This document shows, one piece after another, positions 55,284 through 62,796 of a stretch of 64,000 nucleotides of DNA. The notes below the pieces were generated by a model that worked only from the letters and a program-made list of their open reading frames with translations, was not told the origin of the DNA and did not search any database. The DNA is from an uncultured Phycisphaerales bacterium (GTDB lineage: Bacteria; Planctomycetota; Phycisphaerae; Phycisphaerales; UBA1924): assembly GCA_937871915.1 (NCBI GenBank), contig CALMPG010000187.1, positions 1-64,000 of the forward strand. Direction: 5' to 3'. How positions within the stretch are numbered: the first letter of the stretch is position 1; the number at the start of each line of letters is the position of its first letter. Position numbers and translations under genes: made by a program.

Positions 55284-57008
55284 TCAGTGCGCCCGCAGCG
55301 GATCGCTCGGATGCGGCCGCGTCGCCGTCGTCGCGCTCGGGTCCACCCCGTGGCTGGTCTCGGCGGGGATCAGGATCGTGAACGTCGCCCCGCGCCCCTC
55401 ATCGCTCTCGACGAGGATGCGCCCCCGGTGCTCCTCCACGATCCGCTTGGTCACCGTCAGTCCCAGCCCCGTCCCCTTGATCCCCTTGGTGGAGTGGAAC
55501 GGCTCGAAGATCTGCGCCTGCCGCTCGCGCCCGATCCCCGGGCCGTTGTCGATCACGTCGATCCGCACCATCGGCCGCCCCGTCGCCCCGGGCGGAGCGC
55601 CGCGCGCCGGCTCGACGATGTACGACGCCCTCACCGTCACCGCGCCGATCTTCGGCTCCACCGCCTCGACCGCGTTCACCATCAGGTTCACGATCGCCTG
55701 GTGCAGCAGGTGCGGATCGATCATCACCGGCGGCATCTCCGCGTCCGCGTCCACGATGAGCGCCACCTGCCGGGCCTGGCACTGGTCGGTGAGCAACTGC
55801 GCACACTCCTCCAGCAGGTCGCCGATCCGCGTGAGCTCATACTCCGGCACGCGCGGGCGCGAATACGCCAGCATGTTCAGCGTCAGCGCCATGATCCGAT
55901 CGATGTTCCGCTTGAGTATCGCCCACCCGCCCCGCGAGATCTTCAGGTCCTCTCTCTTCAATCCCATCTCGACCACGTCCGCCCCGCCGCGCAGCCCCTG
56001 CAGGATGTTCTTGATCGAGTGCGAGAGCACCGCCACGGTCTCGCCCGTCGCGGCCAGCCGCTCGGTCTGCACCTTCTTCGCGTACGCCTCGGCATTCGCC
56101 AGCGCCAGCCCCGTGTGCCGCGCGATCGCGTTGAGCAGCGCCAGTTGCTCCTGCGTGAACGTGTAGTTGGCGATCGAGGAATCCACGTAGATCGCCCCCG
56201 ACACCCTCCCGGCAAACTCGATCGGCGAGCACAGCGCCGAGCGGATCGCAAACCGCTGCACGCTGTCCCCCTTGGCAAACCGGGGATCGTTCATGGCGTT
56301 GGAACTCAGCACCCCCTCGGCGTGCTTGAGCGCGTGGTTCAGGATCGTCCGAGAGATGTGGATCCGGGCGTCCTTCTTGTCCGCCGGCGCCGTCTTGTGC
56401 TTCACCACCGCCGGGTGCCACGCGGGCACCTCCGGGTCCGCGCTGGCCACGCTCGAGCACAGCACGATGAACCCCCGCTCCGGTTGGAGCTCGTTGAACA
56501 CCAGCTCCATCACCGCCCGAAGCAAATCGTCCCGGTTGGTCTGCTGGCTTGTCAGGGCCGTCAGGCGGTAGATCACCTGCAGGTGGTGCACCGCCGCGCT
56601 GCGCGGCTCCGGCTCCGCGAGAATCACCGAGTCGTCGTTCGACGGAATCCGCCGCTCCACGGTCGCGTCGATCTGGTCCGGTCGCAGCACGCGGATCAGG
56701 TCCAGCTCGTCCTCCTCGTCCGAGGTGCCGAAGACAAAGAGCGTCGAGCCGGTGCGCACCTGGTCTCCGGGCTTGAGCAGTTGCCTCCCCGCGATGCGGA
56801 TCCCGTTCACCCACGTCCCGTTCTGGCTCGACAGGTCGCGGATATACCACTGCTTGCCGTCAGGGGTCAGTTCGGCGTGCCGCCGGGAAACCGTGGTATC
56901 GCCGATGGGAAGGGCCTCGCTCGACCGGCCGATGAGCTGGGGAATCTCAAAGCTCAGCTCGAACTTGCGGCCCTTGTCCGGGCCCTGGATGACGGTCAGG
57001 GTGAGCAC
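55284..57008 (-). CDS. FHA-GAF histidine kinase
   Basis: The 574-residue cytoplasmic kinase has an FHA domain at its N-terminus ('LIGRSSE...TTVSRRHAEL...WYIRDLSSQNGTWVNGIRI'), which binds phosphothreonine. A GAF domain (about 160-310, 'ERGFIVLCSS...SALCSPIEFAGRVSGAIYVDSS') follows, then the kinase core with H330 in 'LSHSIKNILQGLRGG', 'NLMVNAVEAV', 'DNGPGIG' and 'GTGLGLTVTKRIVEEHRG'. The GTG start follows TATCCT by 5 nt. No response regulator is adjacent. It is divergent from the TPR/alpha-CTD gene, 168 bp apart, so the two may share regulation. Confidence 0.88.
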   Translation of the reverse strand: MLTLTVIQGPDKGRKFELSFEIPQLIGRSSEALPIGDTTVSRRHAELTPDGKQWYIRDLSSQNGTWVNGIRIAGRQLLKPGDQVRTGSTLFVFGTSDEEDELDLIRVLRPDQIDATVERRIPSNDDSVILAEPEPRSAAVHHLQVIYRLTALTSQQTNRDDLLRAVMELVFNELQPERGFIVLCSSVASADPEVPAWHPAVVKHKTAPADKKDARIHISRTILNHALKHAEGVLSSNAMNDPRFAKGDSVQRFAIRSALCSPIEFAGRVSGAIYVDSSIANYTFTQEQLALLNAIARHTGLALANAEAYAKKVQTERLAATGETVAVLSHSIKNILQGLRGGADVVEMGLKREDLKISRGGWAILKRNIDRIMALTLNMLAYSRPRVPEYELTRIGDLLEECAQLLTDQCQARQVALIVDADAEMPPVMIDPHLLHQAIVNLMVNAVEAVEPKIGAVTVRASYIVEPARGAPPGATGRPMVRIDVIDNGPGIGRERQAQIFEPFHSTKGIKGTGLGLTVTKRIVEEHRGRILVESDEGRGATFTILIPAETSHGVDPSATTATRPHPSDPLRAH

Positions 57009-57176
57009 GGGGGAGGATACGAGCGGGGGGTGTCCCCCGTTCCCCCGGTCGGGCTCCGGGCGGTCGGGCCCGCCCGCAACGCACGGCCGGGGCCGATCGC
57101 GCTCCGGCAGATCAAACGGCCCGCGCCTATCCTTCCCCCCTTCAATCCACACGCAATCTTACGGGAGAACCCGAGC

Positions 57177-58115
57177 ATGAGCAGCAACAGCGCTCTGGAC
57201 ATGGTCATCGGCGCCGGCGAGGCGCAACGAAACGCGAAGCAGGCCGCCGAGCACGCCAGGAAGGGCGACGAGGCCTACCAGCGCGCCGACAAGGCCGGCG
57301 CGGTCTCCGAGTACCGGCGCGCCGCGGCCGCCGATCCCAACAACTCGCACATCTTCTTCCGCCTCGGCTACCTCCTCGACCTCGTCGGCGAAGAGGACGA
57401 GGCCATCGCCATGTACGAGCGCGCCTGCGAGAACCCGCCCGCGCCCATCAACGCCCTCATCAACCTCGCCGTCCTCCTCGAAGACCGCGGCGACTACCAC
57501 CGCGCCGAGCGCACGCTCAAGCAGATCCTCGAGACCAACCCCAACCACCCCCGCGCCCGCCTGTACATGAAGGACATCGGCGCCTCCAAGGACATGCACG
57601 TCGAGGACGACGGCGACAAGGACCGCCTCAAGCGCAACGCCCTCCTCGACGTCCCCGTCACCGACTTCGAGCTTTCGGTCCGCGCCCGCACGTGCCTCAA
57701 GAAGATGAACATCCGCACGCTCGGCGACCTGCTCCGCACCACCGAGGCCGAGCTCCTCGCCTACAAGAACTTCGGCGACTCCTCCCTCGTCGAGATCAAG
57801 CAGATGCTCGCCAGCAAGGGCCTGCGACTGGGCCAGGGCGTCGAGGACGCCCACCGCGCCGCCCGCCGCCGCCTGCTCGACCAGCTCAAGGGCTCCGGCA
57901 ACGAGGCCGCGCTGGCCAAGCCCGTCACCGACCTGAGCCTCTCCGTGCGTGCCCGCAAGGCCCTGCAGCTCCTGAACATCCAGTCCCTCGGCGATCTGGT
58001 GGCCCACACCGAGGCCGAGCTCATGGGCGTCAAGAACTTCGGCGCAACCTCGCTCCAGGAAGTCAAGGACAAGCTCACCGAGTACGGCCTGGCCCTGCGT
58101 GAACTCGAGGCCTGA
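57177..58115 (+). CDS. TPR protein with two RNA polymerase alpha-CTD-like domains
   Basis: The 312-residue protein has an N-terminal TPR region (about 25-135, 'AYQRADKAGAVSEYRRAAAADPNN', 'AIAMYERACENPPAPINALINLAVLLEDRGDYHRAERTLKQILETNPNHP'). It is followed by two copies of a domain similar to the alpha subunit C-terminal domain of RNA polymerase: 161-218 ('LSVRARTCLKKMNIRTLGDL...NFGDSSLVEIKQML') and 250-308 ('LSVRARKALQLLNIQSLGDL...NFGATSLQEVKDKL'). Alpha-CTD binds UP elements and activators, so this protein may bind DNA or the polymerase. GGGAG precedes the ATG. It is not the RpoA subunit itself because the N-terminal domains are absent. Confidence 0.88.
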   Translation: MSSNSALDMVIGAGEAQRNAKQAAEHARKGDEAYQRADKAGAVSEYRRAAAADPNNSHIFFRLGYLLDLVGEEDEAIAMYERACENPPAPINALINLAVLLEDRGDYHRAERTLKQILETNPNHPRARLYMKDIGASKDMHVEDDGDKDRLKRNALLDVPVTDFELSVRARTCLKKMNIRTLGDLLRTTEAELLAYKNFGDSSLVEIKQMLASKGLRLGQGVEDAHRAARRRLLDQLKGSGNEAALAKPVTDLSLSVRARKALQLLNIQSLGDLVAHTEAELMGVKNFGATSLQEVKDKLTEYGLALRELEA

Positions 58116-58146
58116 TCCGACGCGGTTTCATCTCAGCAAGACCACG

Positions 58147-58179
58147 ACCGGAGCGCACCAGGCGCTCCGGTTTCTCGTT
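58147..58179 (+). terminator. Terminator after the TPR/alpha-CTD gene
   Basis: A 10-bp perfect stem (ACCGGAGCGC / GCGCTCCGGT) is followed by TTTCTCGTT. Confidence 0.8.
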
Positions 58180-58183
58180 GGCC

Positions 58184-58519
58184 TCACGCCCGTTCGTCCG
58201 CTTCGCCCGGAGAGGTGGGGGGGCCAGACGGTTCCGCGGGCGAGTCGCTCACCACGCCCGGATCCCGCTCGCCGGTCTTGTGGAACGAGAGCCGCGCGCT
58301 CACGTACTGCTCCGGCGAGACGCGCAGGTCGGGCACCTTCCCCTCCACGTGCATCTGGTGCAGGCGCCTGAGAAACGGCACGCACCACTGGCACCCCGTC
58401 CCCGCGCCGAGGCACTCGCTGATGAGCGAGGCCACCGGCGGATTCTCCCGCGCCAGATACGAGCGGATCTTCCGCAGCGAGACATGGAAGCACAGGCAGA
58501 TGTCGTCGTCGGGGTTCAT
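58184..58519 (-). CDS. BFD-like [2Fe-2S] domain protein
   Basis: The 111-residue protein has the cysteine pattern of the BFD family: C8-x-C10 ('DICLCFHVSLRKIRSYL') and C43-x2-C46 ('GAGTGCQWCVPFLRRLH'). This fits a [2Fe-2S] cluster of the bacterioferritin-associated ferredoxin type. The tail after about residue 75 is Pro/Ser-rich. It could carry electrons for iron release or be a small redox partner. It lies 19 bp downstream of the DJ-1-like gene on the same strand and may be in its transcript. Confidence 0.82.
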   Translation of the reverse strand: MNPDDDICLCFHVSLRKIRSYLARENPPVASLISECLGAGTGCQWCVPFLRRLHQMHVEGKVPDLRVSPEQYVSARLSFHKTGERDPGVVSDSPAEPSGPPTSPGEADERA

Positions 58520-58538
58520 CGCGTTCCGCCTGTCGGGC

Positions 58539-59117
58539 CTACATGTTCTGCACCATCATCGCATGGCCAACCCTCAGCGCCACCTGCGCCCCCGTGAGCA
58601 GCTCCGCGAGCTTGAGCGAGAACTCCATCGCCGTCCCCGGCGCACAACTCGTGATGAGCTTCCCGTCCACGCACACGCGCGTGTCGCAGTGCTTCACGTC
58701 CGGCGAGAACCGCCGCTCAAGCCCCGGAAAGCACGTGGCGTGCTTCCCCTCCAGAAGCCCCAGCGGAGCGAGCACCACCGCCGGCGCGGCACAGATCGCC
58801 GCGATGAGCCTCTCCGCCGCCACGTGCCGCATGATCAAGTCCGTCACCGCCTGCGACTTGTGCAGGTTCTCCGCCCCACGGGCCCCGCCGGGAAGAATGA
58901 GCGCGTCGAAGAGAATCTCCCCGAGCTCCTCGATCGGGCAGTCGGCCTTGAGCGGCACGTGATGCCCGCCCACAAAGTCGATACGCTCCGGCTCCCCCGG
59001 CGACGACACGCCCGCATAGGTGACGTCGATGCCCGCCCGATTGAGCACATCCCCCGGGGTGATGGCCTCGATCTCCTCGGTCCCATCGGCGATCAGGACG
59101 ACGGCGGTCTTGCTCAT
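58539..59117 (-). CDS. DJ-1/PfpI family protein
   Basis: The 192-residue protein has the glutamine-amidotransferase-like fold with 'AVVLIADGTEEIEAITPGDVLNRAGIDVTYAG', 'FDALILPGGARGAENL' and the nucleophile elbow 'IAAICAAPAVVLAPLGLLEGKHATCFPG' (C109). The Glu near residue 14 pairs with this Cys, as in DJ-1. Members act in glyoxal and protein-damage defence or as chaperones. GGAGG lies just upstream of the ATG. The BFD-like gene follows 19 bp away. Confidence 0.92.
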   Translation of the reverse strand: MSKTAVVLIADGTEEIEAITPGDVLNRAGIDVTYAGVSSPGEPERIDFVGGHHVPLKADCPIEELGEILFDALILPGGARGAENLHKSQAVTDLIMRHVAAERLIAAICAAPAVVLAPLGLLEGKHATCFPGLERRFSPDVKHCDTRVCVDGKLITSCAPGTAMEFSLKLAELLTGAQVALRVGHAMMVQNM

Positions 59118-59263
59118 GGGGGCCTCCGTTCGCGGTGCCCCAACGATAGGGGCAAACTCCGCCGGCCACGATATTCCGCGGAGATTCTCCCACGCGGCGT
59201 GGCGAGCGCGTTCATCGCGTCGCCCCGCCCGGCGCGCCACAACCTGAGTTGCTACCGTCTCTC

Positions 59264-60742
59264 ATGAGCATCCCCCACATGACGCCCGCCGAGTTCCGAC
59301 GCCTCGGCCGCCGCGCCGTGGACCTCGTGGCCGACTACCTGGAGGCCCTCGACGAGCGCCCGGTGCTCTGCCCGCTCGCCCCGGGCGAAACCGCGGCCAA
59401 GATGCCCGTCGCCCCGCCGTCGCGCGGGGATTCGTGGGACGCGATCTTCAACGACCTCGACCGCGTCGTCCTTCCCGGCCTCACCCACTGGCAGTCCCCC
59501 AACTTCTTCGCCTACTTCCCCGCCAATGGCTCCTTCCCCGCCATCATCGGCGACATCATCTCCACCGGCCTCGGCGTGCAGGGCATGCTCTGGGCCACCA
59601 GCCCCGCGTGCACGGAAATGGAAACCCGTGTCCTCGACTGGCTCGCCGCCATGCTCGGGCTTCCGGATTCGTTCCTCTCCACATCCACCGGCGGCGGGGT
59701 CATCCACTCCACGGCCAGCGAGGCCGTCCTGACGGCCCTCGTGGTCGCCCGCCATCGCGACGGTGCGGATGCCCGGAAGCGCCCACCGCGCCACGCCATG
59801 ATCTACGCCTCCACCCAGGCCCACTCCTCGGTCATCAAGGCCGCCATGATCGCCGGCCTCGCATCCTCCCTCGACGACCGCACCCACGTCCGCCTCATCG
59901 ACACCGACGCGAACTACGCCATGCGATCCGACCTCCTCGGCGCGGCCATGGCCGAGGACGCCGCCGCCGGGCGCGTCCCCCTGTTCGTGTGCGCCACCAT
60001 CGGCACCACCGGCTCTACGGCCGTCGATCCCGTGGAGGCAACCGGGCGCGAGTGCGCCCGGCACGGGGCATGGCTGCACGTGGACGCCGCCTTCTCGGGC
60101 GCGGCCCTGCTCTGCGAGGAGTTCCGCTGGATGTCGCGCGGCCTCGACCTCGCCGACTCCTTCTGCTTCAACCCCCACAAATGGATGCTCACCAGTTTCG
60201 ACTGCTCCTGCTTCTGGGTCCGCGACCGCAACGCCCTCACCTCGGCTCTCTCCATCACCCCCGAATACCTGCGAAACGCCGCGACCCAGAGCGGCAAGGT
60301 CATCGACTACCGCGACTGGCAGATCCCCCTCGGCCGCCGCTTCCGCGCCCTGAAACTCTGGATGGTTATCCGCCACTACGGCGTCGAGGGACTGCGTGCG
60401 TACATCCGCGAGCACGTGCGCCTCGGCGCGCTCTTCGAGGAGCTGCTCAAGGGCGACGAGCGCTTCGAGATCGTCGCCCCGAGAACGGTGAGCCTCGTCT
60501 GCTTCCGCCTCCGCCCCCGCCCCGGGGAGTCCCCGAATCTGACCGACGCGCGAAACCGCAGGCTCATGGAAGCGGTAAACACGTCCGGGAAGGTGTACCT
60601 CACGCACACCGTGCTGCCGGCGATCGGTGGCGATGCCGCGACGGCTGCAAGGTTCGTGCTCAGACTCGCCGTCGGCGGGGCCCAGACGCTCGAGTCCCAC
60701 GTCCGCGCCGCGTTTCTCCTGCTCAGCACGCGTGCGGAATGA
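59264..60742 (+). CDS. Pyridoxal phosphate-dependent amino acid decarboxylase (group II)
   Basis: The 492-residue protein aligns by motif with aromatic-L-amino-acid decarboxylases: 'VDLVADYLEALDERPVLC', 'HWQSPNFFAYFPANGSFPAIIGDI', 'TSTGGGVIHSTASEAVLTAL', 'CATIGTTGSTAVDPV', 'HVDAAFSGAALLCEEFRW' and the PLP lysine K306 in 'NPHKWMLTSFDCSCFWVRD'. It removes CO2 from an aromatic amino acid such as tryptophan, tyrosine or phenylalanine, and the precise substrate cannot be read. TACCGT lies 5 nt before the ATG, with no Shine-Dalgarno sequence. Confidence 0.92.
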   Translation: MSIPHMTPAEFRRLGRRAVDLVADYLEALDERPVLCPLAPGETAAKMPVAPPSRGDSWDAIFNDLDRVVLPGLTHWQSPNFFAYFPANGSFPAIIGDIISTGLGVQGMLWATSPACTEMETRVLDWLAAMLGLPDSFLSTSTGGGVIHSTASEAVLTALVVARHRDGADARKRPPRHAMIYASTQAHSSVIKAAMIAGLASSLDDRTHVRLIDTDANYAMRSDLLGAAMAEDAAAGRVPLFVCATIGTTGSTAVDPVEATGRECARHGAWLHVDAAFSGAALLCEEFRWMSRGLDLADSFCFNPHKWMLTSFDCSCFWVRDRNALTSALSITPEYLRNAATQSGKVIDYRDWQIPLGRRFRALKLWMVIRHYGVEGLRAYIREHVRLGALFEELLKGDERFEIVAPRTVSLVCFRLRPRPGESPNLTDARNRRLMEAVNTSGKVYLTHTVLPAIGGDAATAARFVLRLAVGGAQTLESHVRAAFLLLSTRAE

Positions 60743-60878
60743 AGTGAGCAAACGGGCGAAGATCCGCGAGCCCGAATCGTTCGTATCAGCACGGTCGAAA
60801 CGCGACGGGCATCCAAGGGGATGCCGGGGGGGCGAGGCCGCATCCGACCTCCAAACCGACCACCTTTTTTCCTCGGTC

Positions 60879-60904
60879 ACCGGCTCGCCTGACGGCGAGC
60901 CGGT
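60879..60904. terminator. Hairpin between the decarboxylase and ABC permease genes
   Basis: An 11-bp stem (ACCGGCTCGCC / GGCGAGCCGGT) with a 4-nt loop sits in the 178-bp gap of two convergent genes. T runs are poor on both sides, so it is a possible terminator only. Confidence 0.45.
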
Positions 60905-60920
60905 GGCATTTCCGCCCCGC

Positions 60921-62687
60921 TCACACCCGGAAGATCGACCCCATCTTCTTGCCCAGCAATATCGACGCCCCCACCAGCGTCACCGCCAGCAGCATCATCC
61001 CCCACACCCCCATCGCGCTGGCGATGAACGGCCCGTCCGCCAGCCGGTTCGCGAACGACAGAATCGCCTTGGTGATGGGAAACTGGCTCTGCTGCTGCGC
61101 CATCAGCAGCGGCTCGCTCACCGCCAGCATCGCGAACGAGAACGCCAGCAGGCACCCGGCCACGATGTTCGCCGTGATGAGCGGCAGGATCACCTTCCGC
61201 ACGGCCACGAACCGCGTCGCCCCCAGGTTCATCGCCGCCTCTTCCAGCTCGCCGCTGGTCTGCTCCAGTCCGCTCACCGCCGCCCGCACGATGTACGGCA
61301 TGCGCCGAACGCCGTACGAGATCGCGATCAGAATCAACGGCGCCGGCGCGTTGCCCAGGATGCTGATGAACGACAGCGGGTTCCCCTCCCCGAAGGGCCA
61401 CTTGAGCGACATCGCCACATACCCGAACGCCACCACGATCCCCGGAACCGCCAGCGGCAGCATGCACATCGCGTCCAGCACGTGCCGACCCTTGATCGGC
61501 GTCCGCACGATCACGTACGCCGCCAGCAGCCCGAACACCGCCGCCATCACCACCGCCGCGCCCGAGAGTTGCAGCGAGTTCACGATCGACGCGAACGCGT
61601 CCGGATGGCTCAGCGCCTCCTGGAAGTTGTGCAGCGTGAACGAGCGCGGCAGCACGCTCTGGTACCACTGCCCCGGCGACGACAGCGCCGTCATCACCAC
61701 CCCGAAGTGCGGCAGCAACGCGCACGCCGTCACCAGGATGAACAGCCCCGTCGCCCCCCACGCCCTCAACCCCGTCAGGCGCGTCTCCGTCGCCGCCCGC
61801 GACGCCTTCGAGTACATCGCGTACGCCTTCCCGGCGAGGAAGTACTTGCCAAGCGCGTACAGCCCCACGGCCATCACCAGCATGATGATCACCAGCGCGT
61901 ACGGCTCCGGGCTCGCCTCCACCTCCTTGAGCTTGTTGAACACCTGCACCGACATCACCCGCGAGTAGTCAAAGATCACCGGCGTCCCCAGCTCGGTGAG
62001 CTCCCAGATGAACACGATCGTCGCCCCCGCGAACACCCCCGGCCGGATCAGCGGCAGCGTGATCGTGAAGAGCTTCTTCCACGGCCCGCACCCCAGGTTG
62101 TCCGCCGCCTCTTCCAGGGCCGGGTCAAGGTTCGCCAGCGCGGCCGCGGCGTTCAGGTAGATGATCGGATACAGGTGCAGCGCATCCACGATCACGCACC
62201 CCCAGAACTTCCCATGACCCAGAAAATCGATCATCCCGATGCCCACATGCCCCAGCACCGCGTTGATCGCCCCCTCGCGACCCAGCAGCGCCGACATCCC
62301 GATCGCCCCCACAAACGGCGGCAGAATCAGCGGCACCAATACGAGCGCATTGAACACGCCCTTGAGCGGGTAGATGTACTTGGCCGAGAGAATCGCCAGC
62401 GGCACGGCCACCAGAATGCACAGCGTCGTCGTCGTGCACGCCATCTTCACCGAGTTGAACAGGCACTCCCGGATGCCCGGATCGGAGAGCGCGATCGAGA
62501 CGTGCTTGAGCGTGAAGTGCGAGGCCCCGTCCGCGCCCTTCTCGAACATCGCCCCGCTCACGGTCAGGATGATCGGATAGATCAGCACCGCCCCGAGAAC
62601 GAGCATCAGCACCGACCACAACGCGTACGCGGAGGTCAGCCGCGCCAGACGCCGAAGCAGTGGGGGGTGGGGATGGCCCGAATCCAT
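60921..62687 (-). CDS. ABC transporter permease with two fused permease domains (FbpB/SfuB-like)
   Basis: The 588-residue protein has about 12 membrane spans in two similar halves, each ending in an EAA loop that contacts the ATPase: 'EEAADNLGCGPWKKLFTITLPLIRPGVFAG' and 'EEAAMNLGATRFVAVRKVILPLITANIVAG'. This two-in-one layout is typical of ferric-iron and related importers. The substrate is not certain. No binding protein or ATPase is adjacent on this side. TACACT lies 8 nt before the ATG, with no Shine-Dalgarno sequence. The next gene upstream on this strand is an M16-like protein. Confidence 0.88.
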   Translation of the reverse strand: MDSGHPHPPLLRRLARLTSAYALWSVLMLVLGAVLIYPIILTVSGAMFEKGADGASHFTLKHVSIALSDPGIRECLFNSVKMACTTTTLCILVAVPLAILSAKYIYPLKGVFNALVLVPLILPPFVGAIGMSALLGREGAINAVLGHVGIGMIDFLGHGKFWGCVIVDALHLYPIIYLNAAAALANLDPALEEAADNLGCGPWKKLFTITLPLIRPGVFAGATIVFIWELTELGTPVIFDYSRVMSVQVFNKLKEVEASPEPYALVIIMLVMAVGLYALGKYFLAGKAYAMYSKASRAATETRLTGLRAWGATGLFILVTACALLPHFGVVMTALSSPGQWYQSVLPRSFTLHNFQEALSHPDAFASIVNSLQLSGAAVVMAAVFGLLAAYVIVRTPIKGRHVLDAMCMLPLAVPGIVVAFGYVAMSLKWPFGEGNPLSFISILGNAPAPLILIAISYGVRRMPYIVRAAVSGLEQTSGELEEAAMNLGATRFVAVRKVILPLITANIVAGCLLAFSFAMLAVSEPLLMAQQQSQFPITKAILSFANRLADGPFIASAMGVWGMMLLAVTLVGASILLGKKMGSIFRV

Positions 62688-62796
62688 GTGGGCCGAGTGT
62701 ATCGGGCAGCGGGGGGCGCTGGCGGTTTGTTCGCCAGTGGCGGTCCCCCGGAACACCACCCGGCCAACGAGCCAACGAAGACGATGATCGAACCGC

